A stretch of DNA of 63,444 nucleotides from Scatosoma sp045594025 (GTDB lineage Bacteria; Bacillota; Clostridia; Christensenellales; Borkfalkiaceae). Each line of letters begins with the position of its first letter. Positions within the stretch are counted from its first letter, which is position 1. Under the pieces are notes generated by a model. That model was not told the DNA's origin. It saw only the letters and a list, made by a program, of their open reading frames with translations, and did not search any database. The position numbers and the translations under genes were made by a program. Shown one piece after another: positions 52,973 to 61,160 of this stretch. The stretch spans positions 1 through 63,444 of the forward strand of contig JAZNXS010000041.1 in NCBI GenBank assembly GCA_045594025.1, in the 5' to 3' direction.

Positions 52973-53497
52973 CTATTTTTTCGTAATGCGCTTTACTAGC
53001 GCGTTTACGATCAATCTCCACTTATACATCACGTAATCGTAAAAGATAAAAAAAGCCGTTCCGCCGATTAAAAGGATTGGAATTATGTACTGTTCCACAA
53101 ACGGCACTGCCACCGTCATACGGAACATACAAAGCCAAACCACGTACATGGTACCGTCAAACCACAAAGCTTTAAGCCCACTGGATAAAATACGATTGAC
53201 TTTTTTCCCTGCCAACCATTCGTTGACCAACGGGTGTAATCCGAAAAACATAATAAAAGGCAAAACGTCAAAAAACGTCGTTACGTTAAAAATCAGCGTC
53301 AAAATACACGTGGAAACATACGCGAGAAAATATCCCGTATAGCTCTTTTTAGCAAGCGGGAGCATCAAGGCGATGCTCGCCAAGAGATAGCCAGTAAAGA
53401 GCAGTACAGCGGAATATACCCCTATCGTGAGTATGAGCGTCGCAAACGCGCAAGAAAGCGCCGACAACGCAATTTCGTATGCTGAAATTTTTTTCAT
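52973..53497 (-). CDS. Six-TM small membrane protein, unknown
   Basis: The 174-aa protein is almost wholly hydrophobic, with about five to six membrane helices and a short basic C terminus. The fold length and the pattern FDVLPFIMFFGLHPLVNEWL resemble small integral membrane proteins of the ECF-S or DUF type, but no substrate motif is clear. It overlaps no neighbour and lies 10 bp after the J-domain gene, in the same direction. Confidence 0.75.
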   Translation of the reverse strand: MKKISAYEIALSALSCAFATLILTIGVYSAVLLFTGYLLASIALMLPLAKKSYTGYFLAYVSTCILTLIFNVTTFFDVLPFIMFFGLHPLVNEWLAGKKVNRILSSGLKALWFDGTMYVVWLCMFRMTVAVPFVEQYIIPILLIGGTAFFIFYDYVMYKWRLIVNALVKRITKK

Positions 53498-53507
53498 GAC
53501 TATATCA

Positions 53508-54125
53508 TCAATAACCGCCGCAGCAACCGTACGAACAATCCAAGCAAAGACAAGGACAGCAGCAGGGAATGCAGCTGGGACAGCCGCCGCCCATCTGTTC
53601 GTCGTTATAGTTACCGGAATACGGACTTTGATTATATTGCTGCTGTTGCTGTTGATGCGCTTGCTGTTGCTGATAATCGTTTTTCGAATTCAGTTTTCCG
53701 TATGCCACACGATATTTTTGATTATCAGGGTCCATCTGCATCGCGATTTCCAGCTGTTTCTTGCTGTCGTTCGCCCAGTTCTTTTTATAGTAAACGACCG
53801 CCTGCAAATAATGCCACTCTGCCCCTCTTTCATTGAAATCGTCCAGGGCGGTCTGCGCCTCGGCAAGCTTGCCTGCTTTGATGAGCTCGGAAACGGATTC
53901 GTAGGAATCTTGCCCTTCCGTATTCTTACACTGCTCTTTTCTCGACGACATAATTTCCGCAAGCGCAACGTCTAATTTGGTGAGCATACGCGCCGCTTCA
54001 TTGCCTGCCTCGCCGTCCAGCCATCTGTCCTCGTTGCATTTCGCCTTCAGCTCGTCATAGCGCGCCTTAATCTCTTCGTCCGTTGCATCCTCGGTCAACC
54101 CGAGCAGCTCGTAGTACTGTTTCAT
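53508..54125 (-). CDS. J-domain-like protein with Gln-rich and Cys-rich C terminus
   Basis: The 205-aa protein starts at the ATG ending at 54125, behind TTGGAG. The first 75 residues resemble a J domain (YYELLGLTEDATDEEIKARYDEL), but the HPD motif needed to stimulate DnaK is not present. A TPR-like helical region follows, then a Gln-rich stretch (about 155-175) and a tail with ten cysteines in about 24 residues. Similar Cys-rich J-like proteins occur beside DUF5685 genes in Clostridia. Metal binding or membrane association of the tail is inference. Confidence 0.8.
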   Translation of the reverse strand: MKQYYELLGLTEDATDEEIKARYDELKAKCNEDRWLDGEAGNEAARMLTKLDVALAEIMSSRKEQCKNTEGQDSYESVSELIKAGKLAEAQTALDDFNERGAEWHYLQAVVYYKKNWANDSKKQLEIAMQMDPDNQKYRVAYGKLNSKNDYQQQQAHQQQQQQYNQSPYSGNYNDEQMGGGCPSCIPCCCPCLCLDCSYGCCGGY

Positions 54126-54161
54126 TGATTTATACTCCAAAAACTTTTTTCTTAGGCTATA

Positions 54162-54302
54162 TCACAGAGAATGGTTGATTTTAGCTGAAATTTATTTTCT
54201 GCGCATTGACGAGAAAAGTACAAGAAAGACAAGTGTTTTGCGAGCGTGCATAACACGCCGTATTTCACAGTAGTTTTCGTCAAAATCAACCAGATGATGT
54301 GA
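54162..54302 (-). ncRNA. Nested inverted-repeat element between the DUF5685 and J-domain genes
   Basis: An 11-bp stem (54172-54182 with 54282-54292) with flanking 5-bp arms (54162-54166 with 54298-54302) encloses a second imperfect stem (54206-54221 with 54270-54283) and a small inner hairpin (54244-54258). The gap has no ORF. It may be a structured RNA or an inserted palindromic repeat; I do not recognise it. Confidence 0.45.
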
Positions 54303-54334
54303 CATGGCCTTTTTTTTATTTAGTGTTCGTTGTT

Positions 54335-55219
54335 TTACTTGCTTTTATCCTTTTTACGCTTGCATTTTCCGTTCGCGCAACAACCGTCCATGATCCTTTT
54401 CGTCATCATCGGCAAGCCGCGCAATAGAACGTTATCCGAAAGATCGCGATTGAAACGAAATTCGATCTGCGACAAGCTCTCCCGAATATCAAAAAACGTA
54501 GCATGAAAGACAAACTGTATTTCCTCGCCGTACTTCCCCGACAACAACTCCGTTTTACACGATGCGCCGTAAGCGAGGTAAAAGGGATTGTATGCGCCTT
54601 TTTTGACGTCCTTATCGTAATCGTCCAACGCGTCGATCAAATAAATCCATTTCCCCAGCGCATAGAAGAGGTTGTGGGTATGCGGCGTACTCTTTTCTCC
54701 CAGCGCGTAATCGCTGAATTCTGCCAGCATATTCGCCGTAGCGTCCGCCGCCCGATCTAAGCTGTCCGACTTGGCTTTTTCCGTTTCTTCCTGCTTTACC
54801 ATATTCTCCCGTACGATCTGTTCGACCTTAGGATACTTTTTCTTAACTCGGTTAAAGCCCTTTTGAAACCAAAGCTTTTTTAGGCCGCCTCTATCGCCGT
54901 CGGCAATATCGTCTACGCATTTGTAATACGCAAGCGCCGTATTAAACGCGCCGAGCAAACGCGTCAACTCGTCCACGTTCGACATCTGACGGGAACGGAT
55001 ACAATGCGCTAAGCAACGCTGTTTGGTAAGCGTTACGTCCTGCCCTGCAATATTATGCAAAATGACGGAAAGGAAAGCGATGTCATAGCTAAGCCCCATG
55101 CGAGCCGCTTGCCCGCAAGCTTCGCCGATCCCCCTGCAAACGCCGCAGTACATCGCCCGATACAGCTGATCGTCTTTTATAAATAAATACGGCGTATCCG
55201 CGCGAACGTATCCAAACAT
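54335..55219 (-). CDS. DUF5685 family protein
   Basis: The 294-aa protein starts at the ATG ending at 55219 behind AAAGGAG; a longer frame lacks a site. The N terminus MFGYVRADTPYLF, then YRAMYCGVCRGIGEACG, is diagnostic of DUF5685. Helical Asp-rich motifs (YYKCVDDIADGD and LIDALDDYDKD) sit at positions that recall isoprenyl-synthase-like folds, but no activity is known. The C terminus is Cys/Lys-rich. The next gene downstream encodes the Cys-rich J-domain protein, a pairing that suggests a shared role. Confidence 0.88.
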   Translation of the reverse strand: MFGYVRADTPYLFIKDDQLYRAMYCGVCRGIGEACGQAARMGLSYDIAFLSVILHNIAGQDVTLTKQRCLAHCIRSRQMSNVDELTRLLGAFNTALAYYKCVDDIADGDRGGLKKLWFQKGFNRVKKKYPKVEQIVRENMVKQEETEKAKSDSLDRAADATANMLAEFSDYALGEKSTPHTHNLFYALGKWIYLIDALDDYDKDVKKGAYNPFYLAYGASCKTELLSGKYGEEIQFVFHATFFDIRESLSQIEFRFNRDLSDNVLLRGLPMMTKRIMDGCCANGKCKRKKDKSK

Positions 55220-55347
55220 GGCATCTCCTTTTGCTAGCTCTTTACGATTATAGCATGCGTGAAACGGGAAAGCAACCCTCTCTCTTACAGCCTTCTCATT
55301 ATTCACAAGAATTAACGGTTTTCTTCACCTGTTTCACAAAATTTTCG

Positions 55348-56886
55348 TCAATCTTTATCGGGGATAGGTACAATTTCACCGTCTGCAAATCGCAAAATCA
55401 CCTCGGACATCTTCCCCAAATCGTTATCCACGACCGCTTTGAAACGCAAAGGACGGTAGCGAAGCGCCAAAAGGCTCTTCGGCGGTTTCATCGCCGTCAA
55501 CAAATTCAAACGCTTAATCCCCTTAAAGCTATCCTTAACGTCGTTGCCCGAAAGCGCATACAAAACGTCTTGAGGGAACTTATAAGGGTTCGCCGTCGAA
55601 AGTACAATGACGGGGGTCTTGTCCTTTTCGTCTATTTTCAATCTAGCCTCTTGGTACTGCATATATACAGCGAGCGCAACCCCAGTATGCGTATCCATCG
55701 CATAACCGTACTCGTCGAAAATATCATACATGGCTTCCACCGTGCCGTCCTCGGATGCAAACCCACCGAAAAATTCTTTATCGAGGATTTTCTTTTCCTC
55801 TTCCGTGATGGAATATTCCTTTTCTTGAGCCAGCTGTTGCATACGCTTTGCCGTAAGCTCTGCGTTTCTGCCGCTGATTTCAAAGAGCAAACGCTCTAAA
55901 TTAGAGGAAACCAAAATGTCCATGGACGGAGACATAGTACGGAAGAAATTGCGTTTTACGTCGTACACGCCCTTTTTAAAGAAATCGGCAAGGACGCGGT
56001 TGCGGTTGGACGCGCAAACCAGCTTACGCACGGGCAAGCCCATCTTCTTTGCATACCAGCCTGCAAGTATATCCCCAAAGTTCCCCGTAGGAACGACAAA
56101 GTCGATCTCGTCCCCCATCTCGATCTGCCCAGACGTCAATAAATCGGTATATGCGGAGAAATAATACGCAATCTGCGGCGCAAGACGACCAAAGTTGATC
56201 GAATTCGCACTGGAAAGACGCATACCCTTTTCTGCAAGCTTTGCGTTAAATTCTTCCGAAGCAAACAAACGCTTTACCGCGCGTTGACAATCGTCAAAAT
56301 TTCCTTTCACCGCGGACACGTGTACGTTGTTACCGTCCTGTATGCACATTTGCAAGCGTTGCATTTTCGCCACGCCTTCGTCGGGATAGAATACCGCTAC
56401 TTTTGTGCCGGGTACGTCGCGGAAGCCTTCCAACGCCGCTTTACCCGTATCCCCACTCGTTGCCGCCAAAATGAGAATCTCGTCCTTTACGCCCGTTACC
56501 TCACAGCTCTTTTTCAAAAGATAAGGCAATACCGTCAGCGCCATGTCCTTGAATGCGCACGTCGGGCCGTGGAAAAGCTCTAATACGTATAAGCCCGTTT
56601 CCCCGTCGATTTTCACAAGGGGTACGGGATCGTTGCCTTCAAAGGTCGAATATGCCTTTTCGCAAACCTCTTTCAGGTATTCTGCGCCAAGCTCGTCCCC
56701 AAGATACTTCGAAAGTACGAACGCAGCGCGTTCGGGATAACTCATCTCCCCCATCAATTCCAACTCTTCTCTCGTCACGGTGGGGAAGGTTTCGGGCACG
56801 TATAAACCGCCGTTCTTTGCAAGACCTTGTACAATCGCTTGCGCGCCGGTTACTTTTTCTCCGCCTCTTGTGCTGATGAAATACAT
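55348..56886 (-). CDS. thrC: Threonine synthase
   Basis: The 512-aa PLP enzyme makes threonine from phosphohomoserine in the cytoplasm. The long N-terminal domain is typical (MYFISTRGG). The PLP lysine lies in GPTCAFKDMAL, the phosphate-binding and substrate loop in ILAATSGDTGKAAL, and NFGRLAPQIAYYFSAY and VPTGNFGDILAGWYA are class-specific. I start at the ATG ending at 56886, preceded by AGGTG; a GTG three codons upstream is also open. The gene stands alone on this strand. Confidence 0.95.
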   Translation of the reverse strand: MYFISTRGGEKVTGAQAIVQGLAKNGGLYVPETFPTVTREELELMGEMSYPERAAFVLSKYLGDELGAEYLKEVCEKAYSTFEGNDPVPLVKIDGETGLYVLELFHGPTCAFKDMALTVLPYLLKKSCEVTGVKDEILILAATSGDTGKAALEGFRDVPGTKVAVFYPDEGVAKMQRLQMCIQDGNNVHVSAVKGNFDDCQRAVKRLFASEEFNAKLAEKGMRLSSANSINFGRLAPQIAYYFSAYTDLLTSGQIEMGDEIDFVVPTGNFGDILAGWYAKKMGLPVRKLVCASNRNRVLADFFKKGVYDVKRNFFRTMSPSMDILVSSNLERLLFEISGRNAELTAKRMQQLAQEKEYSITEEEKKILDKEFFGGFASEDGTVEAMYDIFDEYGYAMDTHTGVALAVYMQYQEARLKIDEKDKTPVIVLSTANPYKFPQDVLYALSGNDVKDSFKGIKRLNLLTAMKPPKSLLALRYRPLRFKAVVDNDLGKMSEVILRFADGEIVPIPDKD

Positions 56887-57073
56887 ATTGTTCACCTACC
56901 TTTGGGTTTTTAGCGTGTTTTTCGCGCTCGTCTACGTACGTATGCGAGCGCACGCGTATTTTTTAACGCAGAAAACGGGCAGTCTGCAGACCGCCAACCG
57001 TTTTTTGCGCTATGATATTTTGTCTTGAATATTCTCTCGATGCGCGGTTGTTACGCAATCGCGCGTATTTGAG

Positions 57074-57103
57074 TACGGCGGGGAAACCGCATTCCCCGCC
57101 GTA
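57074..57103 (-). terminator. GC-rich hairpin after the P-loop gene
   Basis: A perfect 12-bp stem (57074-57085 with 57092-57103) lies 18 bp past the gene end. It lacks a clear T-run, so termination would be atypical. Confidence 0.5.
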
Positions 57104-57120
57104 AGATGTACTTTAAAATT

Positions 57121-57534
57121 TTACGCGTCTAAATATTTGGTTACGAAATCGGGAAGTTCCTCTCTCGTAGCCGATACGGAAACCGTAATCGTGACGTCGT
57201 CGCTCTTACCTACTTTTTCAAGCATATAGAAGAACGCTGCCATTTCCTGAACGGGCTTACCAGCGATACGAACAACACCGTCGATGAATACGTATTCGTT
57301 GTCGTTATTGCCTGCAATTACCCCTTTTACAAATCCGCAAAGCGCCGCTTCGCCTGCGATGTCATAATCGCTAGTGTCGATGAAGCGAACTTCACGTTCT
57401 AAATCATACATACCGCGCTTGCTGTCCGTGATAAAAATCATATGGCCTTTCGCCTTTTCTACCGTTGCGTTAGCCGCATCGATCATCATTTTCGTTTTGC
57501 CCGTACCTTTTGCGCCGTAAATAACTTTAATCAT
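57121..57534 (-). CDS. Small P-loop NTPase-like protein
   Basis: The 137-aa protein has a Walker A motif GAKGTGKT at residues 8-15, and possible Walker B-type strands MIFITDS and YVFIDGVVRI. The length is below most kinases. I recognise no family-specific signature beyond the P-loop. It has its own promoter (57602-57630) and a GGGAGG site, so it is transcribed alone. A nucleotide-binding housekeeping role is all I can support. Confidence 0.8.
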   Translation of the reverse strand: MIKVIYGAKGTGKTKMMIDAANATVEKAKGHMIFITDSKRGMYDLEREVRFIDTSDYDIAGEAALCGFVKGVIAGNNDNEYVFIDGVVRIAGKPVQEMAAFFYMLEKVGKSDDVTITVSVSATREELPDFVTKYLDA

Positions 57535-57601
57535 AATAAAATCCTCCCAGATTTTTACTGCTTACCCGAGTTTTCATTGGGTATTTCTCTCGGTTTTATA
57601 T

Positions 57602-57630
57602 AGTTTAGCAGATTTTTCAAAGAATTTCAA
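57602..57630 (-). promoter_or_regulatory. Sigma-A promoter of the P-loop gene
   Basis: TTGAAA (57625-57630) and TAAACT (57602-57607) with 17-bp spacing on the minus strand. Confidence 0.65.
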
Positions 57631-57721
57631 GACCTTTTTGAAAAATTTTTCTTCGTTTTTACGTTTTTTATGAACTTTTTACATAAAACGTACAATAAAA
57701 ATCTTTTTCAGGGAAAAAGAG

Positions 57722-58156
57722 TTATCTCTCAAATACATTTATAATTTGTTTTTGCCTTTTGTTTGCATATTCCACTGCTTGATATGCCCCGCCAAAAGAA
57801 TAGTTCACGCCCGAAATGATATACTGTACTTTATCCACCAACAGTTTATTGGTCTCGACTATCGCATATAATGGTGGAATACTTTGTTCCAACAAATAAA
57901 TTGATCCATCAAAAAGAGAATCTTCTTCCTTTTTCTTGGGAATATACGAAAGCACTTGCGTACACCGAATAAATGCATACTTTTCTTTTAATTTTTTAAT
58001 AATGCTTGCGCATAATCGATCAAATTTCCCACGACCTCCGCAATAAAATTGCGTTACTCCCTTTTTCTCAATCAGCTCCACAATACACGCTTCTACGTCC
58101 CCCTTTATATATCCATAATCGAAAGTGCGATGTCCGAAAAATGCACAAGAATACAT
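57722..58156 (-). CDS. SLOG-family nucleotide-binding protein (DUF1273/YpsA-like)
   Basis: The 144-aa protein has a Rossmann-like SLOG layout: FFGHRTF at residues 6-12, the loop YCGGRGKFDRLCASII, VLSYIP, and C-terminal YIISGVNYSFGGAYQAVEYA. SLOG proteins are thought to bind nucleotide-derived ligands and often occur in stress or conflict systems. It faces a small XRE regulator across an operator-rich gap, so the two may form a regulated pair. A direct ligand or effector is not visible. Confidence 0.8.
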   Translation of the reverse strand: MYSCAFFGHRTFDYGYIKGDVEACIVELIEKKGVTQFYCGGRGKFDRLCASIIKKLKEKYAFIRCTQVLSYIPKKKEEDSLFDGSIYLLEQSIPPLYAIVETNKLLVDKVQYIISGVNYSFGGAYQAVEYANKRQKQIINVFER

Positions 58157-58189
58157 ACAAACCTCACGAAAAATGAATGCATTTATTTT

Positions 58190-58230
58190 ACATCATTATG
58201 TGATGTATGTCAATACTTTTTACATCATTT
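58190..58230. promoter_or_regulatory. Candidate operator between the SLOG and XRE genes
   Basis: A perfect palindrome with a 5-nt centre (58190-58206; ACATCA arms) is followed by a further half-site in the same orientation (TTTTACATCATT, from 58217). Both lie in the divergent gap, as expected for binding by the XRE protein. Confidence 0.6.
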
Positions 58231-58247
58231 TCCGTTATATTCTACAT

Positions 58248-58454
58248 ATGGAACTCAGCAAGAAGATCGGACAAAATTTAAAAGAAGCAAGAAAATTTAA
58301 AGGCATGACGCAAAAAGAAACAGCTGCCGTATTGCGTATGACACAACAACAGTACAGCCGCTTTGAAAATGGGGTTTACGAATTGAATTATGATCAAATT
58401 GTAAAGCTCTGCGTCCTTTATGATATTACGCCGAATGAATTGTTTCACGTATAA
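58248..58454 (+). CDS. Small XRE-family DNA-binding protein
   Basis: The 68-aa protein is nearly a bare helix-turn-helix: IGQNLKEARKFKGMTQKETA, then MTQQQYSRFENGVYELNYDQIVKL, shown in part, and ITPNELF. I start at the ATG at 58248; a longer frame exists upstream, but it runs back across the operator repeats and the SLOG gene. The ribosome site is poor, so a leaderless or very short-leader mRNA is possible. It probably represses itself and the divergent SLOG gene through the adjacent repeats. Confidence 0.85.
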   Translation: MELSKKIGQNLKEARKFKGMTQKETAAVLRMTQQQYSRFENGVYELNYDQIVKLCVLYDITPNELFHV

Positions 58455-58471
58455 CGAATGTAAACCATAAT

Positions 58472-58507
58472 AATCCGCCCCTGCGATATACTTCGCAGGG
58501 GCGGATT
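58472..58507 (+). terminator. Terminator after the XRE gene
   Basis: A perfect 14-bp GC-rich stem (58472-58485 with 58494-58507) with an 8-nt loop, followed by T-rich sequence. Confidence 0.88.
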
Positions 58508-58576
58508 TTACATTTTCATATTCTTCTTTTCGTTTGATTTATATATCCGCCAACCATAGGTTGGACAACGCCTTTT

Positions 58577-59776
58577 TTATTGCAATTCGGAAACGAAACG
58601 CTTGATTCTCGCCAAACCCTCTTCAATATCCTCTGCGCTGAGCGAATAGGATAACCTTAAGCAATCGTCTGCGCCAAAGGAAACACCGGGAACGGTGGCT
58701 ACCTTTTCTCCATCCAAAAGCGCGTCGGCAAACTCGATCGAATTGGTGAGCGTTTTCCCATGATAGCTCTTGCCGTACAAACCGCCGACCACAAACATGA
58801 CGTAGAATGCGCCGTCGGGTTCGATGGCCTGTACGCCGTTGATTTCGGAAATCAATTTCAAAAGCTTTTCTCTTCTTGCATCAAATACGTCTACCATGCT
58901 CTGAATTTCCGCTTCAGGAGCGTTCAACGCTTCCATGGTAGCGTATTGCGAGATGGAACTTGCATTCGACGTCGCATGACTTTGGAGGGAATCGATAGCT
59001 TTTGCAACGTCTTTGGGCGCTGCTAAATATCCGATTCTCCAACCCGTCATCGCGTACGTTTTGGATACGCCGTTGACCGTAATTGTCAAATCCTTCATCT
59101 TCTCGCTGACCTTGGCAATCGAGAAAGGTTTCACACCATTATAGCAAAGCTTTTCGTAAATTTCATCCGCGAGCACGAAGATTTCCGCTTCCTCGCAAAC
59201 CTTAGCAATCGCACGGACTTCCTCTTCACCATATACCGCGCCCGTGGGGTTAGAGGGCGAGTTGAAAATTAACATCTTCGTCTTGGGCGTGATTGCCGCC
59301 TTCAACTCCTCTGCGGAAAACTTATACTTATTCTCCTTTTTGCAGGGCAGGTATTTGGGCACACCGCCGCAGACCTTAACCACTTCGGGATACGTAAGCC
59401 AGTAGGGCTGAGGAATGATTACTTCGTCCCCCTCGTCCAAAAGCGCGTAACACGCGTTGAAAATGGAATGCTTTGCGCCGTTGGAAACGATAATTTGAGA
59501 AGGTTCGTATTCCAAACCGTTGTCCTTTTTGAATTTTTCGCAAATTGCCTTTCTCAAAGGCAATAATCCCGACGAGGGCGTGTATTTCGTATGCCCGGCG
59601 TCCAAAGCCGCTTTCGCCGCTTGAATAATGTGATCGGGCGTATTAAAATCAGGCTCGCCTACGCCAAAAGAAATTACGTTTTCTCCAGCCTGTTTCATTG
59701 CTTTTGCTTTGGCGGAAATCGCCAAAGTCAGGGAGGGAGATATGGTCGTCATTCTTTGCGCTACTCTGTTTTTCAT
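58577..59776 (-). CDS. aspC: Aspartate aminotransferase, class I PLP enzyme
   Basis: The 399-aa cytoplasmic enzyme transfers amino groups between aspartate and 2-oxoglutarate (or related acids). The PLP lysine is in TVNGVSKTYAMTGWRIGY; other class marks are GVGEPDFNTP near the N terminus, FNSPSNPTGAVY, and VLADEIYEKLCYNG. The length matches AspC of the Ib group. An AGAGGA site precedes the ATG, and a sigma-A promoter lies upstream. Some members act on other amino acids, so the gene symbol is the likely one. Confidence 0.9.
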   Translation of the reverse strand: MKNRVAQRMTTISPSLTLAISAKAKAMKQAGENVISFGVGEPDFNTPDHIIQAAKAALDAGHTKYTPSSGLLPLRKAICEKFKKDNGLEYEPSQIIVSNGAKHSIFNACYALLDEGDEVIIPQPYWLTYPEVVKVCGGVPKYLPCKKENKYKFSAEELKAAITPKTKMLIFNSPSNPTGAVYGEEEVRAIAKVCEEAEIFVLADEIYEKLCYNGVKPFSIAKVSEKMKDLTITVNGVSKTYAMTGWRIGYLAAPKDVAKAIDSLQSHATSNASSISQYATMEALNAPEAEIQSMVDVFDARREKLLKLISEINGVQAIEPDGAFYVMFVVGGLYGKSYHGKTLTNSIEFADALLDGEKVATVPGVSFGADDCLRLSYSLSAEDIEEGLARIKRFVSELQ

Positions 59777-59811
59777 CTGTGTCCTCTCTATCTGTTTTTT
59801 CTTTCCGTCTT

Positions 59812-59840
59812 ATTGTACCTTTTTTTTAAAAAGAAAGCAA
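59812..59840 (-). promoter_or_regulatory. Sigma-A promoter of the aminotransferase gene
   Basis: TTGCTT (59835-59840) and TACAAT (59812-59817) with a 17-bp spacer on the minus strand. Confidence 0.65.
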
Positions 59841-59940
59841 CCGCCTACATACCGATTTTGTGAAATTCTTTTAAAATTATCAACTTTTTTAGATAATGTA
59901 ACGTTTTGTATTTGTTTTTTCGATAGTTTTAATCGAAAAA

Positions 59941-59970
59941 ATGCCGCCTTTTTGGAAAAAAGACGGTCAT
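59941..59970 (-). terminator. Terminator after prfA
   Basis: An imperfect stem of about 11 bp is followed, in the minus direction, by six T, directly past the prfA stop. Confidence 0.65.
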
Positions 59971-59974
59971 TCTT

Positions 59975-61045
59975 TTATTCTTGCGTCGAGGCTAAAAGTG
60001 CTTCTCTGTCTGCAATGGCAAGCGCTTCTACCATACTATCAATATCTCCTGCAATGAATGCTTCAAGATTGTATTGGCTGAGCCCGATACGATGATCGGT
60101 GACACGGCTTTGCGGGAAATTATAGGTGCGGATACGTTCGCTTCGATCGCCCGAACCGACCATACTACGTCTGTTTTCCTCACGAGCCTTTGCGTTCTGC
60201 CCATTATAGAAATCGTACACACGGGAACGGAGTACTTTAAACGCTCTTTCCTTGTTTTTGAGTTGCGAACGCTCGTCCTGGCAGGTGACCACAATCCCCG
60301 TGGGGAAGTGGGTAATACGCACGGCAGAAGCTACTTTGTTTACGTTTTGTCCGCCTGCGCCGCCGGAATGGAAAATGTCGATACGAATGTCCTTATCGTT
60401 GATTTCCACCTCTACTTCCTCCGCTTCGGGAAGCACGGCTACAGTGGCCGCCGAGGTATGGATTCTACCCTGCGTCTCGGTAGCAGGTACGCGTTGAACG
60501 CGATGAACGCCGCTTTCATATTTCAGCATTTTATAGGCGCCTGCCCCCGTTACGTTATAGATGGCTTCTTTTACGCCGCCAAGCTCGGTAGCGTTGATAT
60601 CCATCTCCTCCATGCGTAAACGGTGATTGGCACAATAGCTTTGGTACATTCTGCAAAGCTGCGCCGCAAACAGCGCCGCTTCCTCGCCGCCCGTGCCTGC
60701 ACGCACTTCTAAAATACAACTTCTTTCGTCGTTTTTGTCCTTGGGCAATAATAAAATTTTCAGCTCGTCTTTGATTTTGGAAAGGCGATCTTTGCAATCG
60801 TAGCCCTCATCAAAGAGCATCTTTTTCATTTCCGCATCCGTTTCCGTCTCCGCCATTGCAAAGGCGTCCGTCATTTCACGCTCGGTTGCGAGGTATTCCT
60901 CGTATTTTTCCACCGTTTCCGTGAGGTCTGCTTGCTCCTTGGAATACTTTTGCCAGGTACCCATGTCTGCGATGACTTCCGTATCCGCAAGCTGACGGGA
61001 TAAAAATTCGTATCGAGTTTTTATATCGGATAATTTCTTAAACAT
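59975..61045 (-). CDS. prfA: Peptide chain release factor 1
   Basis: The 356-aa protein reads UAA and UAG and triggers peptide release. The GGQ motif lies at residues 231-233 (SGGAGGQNVNK). The codon-recognition tripeptide is PAT at 187-189 (VPATETQG), which marks RF1 rather than RF2. GGAGG precedes the ATG. It follows the DUF1385-PrmC fusion gene, whose PrmC domain would methylate the Gln of GGQ. The length and motifs are normal. Confidence 0.96.
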   Translation of the reverse strand: MFKKLSDIKTRYEFLSRQLADTEVIADMGTWQKYSKEQADLTETVEKYEEYLATEREMTDAFAMAETETDAEMKKMLFDEGYDCKDRLSKIKDELKILLLPKDKNDERSCILEVRAGTGGEEAALFAAQLCRMYQSYCANHRLRMEEMDINATELGGVKEAIYNVTGAGAYKMLKYESGVHRVQRVPATETQGRIHTSAATVAVLPEAEEVEVEINDKDIRIDIFHSGGAGGQNVNKVASAVRITHFPTGIVVTCQDERSQLKNKERAFKVLRSRVYDFYNGQNAKAREENRRSMVGSGDRSERIRTYNFPQSRVTDHRIGLSQYNLEAFIAGDIDSMVEALAIADREALLASTQE

Positions 61046-61160
61046 GGGCGACCTCCTTTATGATTTCGTGAAGTTTTACTGCCGCAAAGTGAATGTCGTT
61101 AAACAAAATGCACGCCGTCTGGCAAATTCCACTTTTTACAAGGTGAAAACGTTCACCTAA

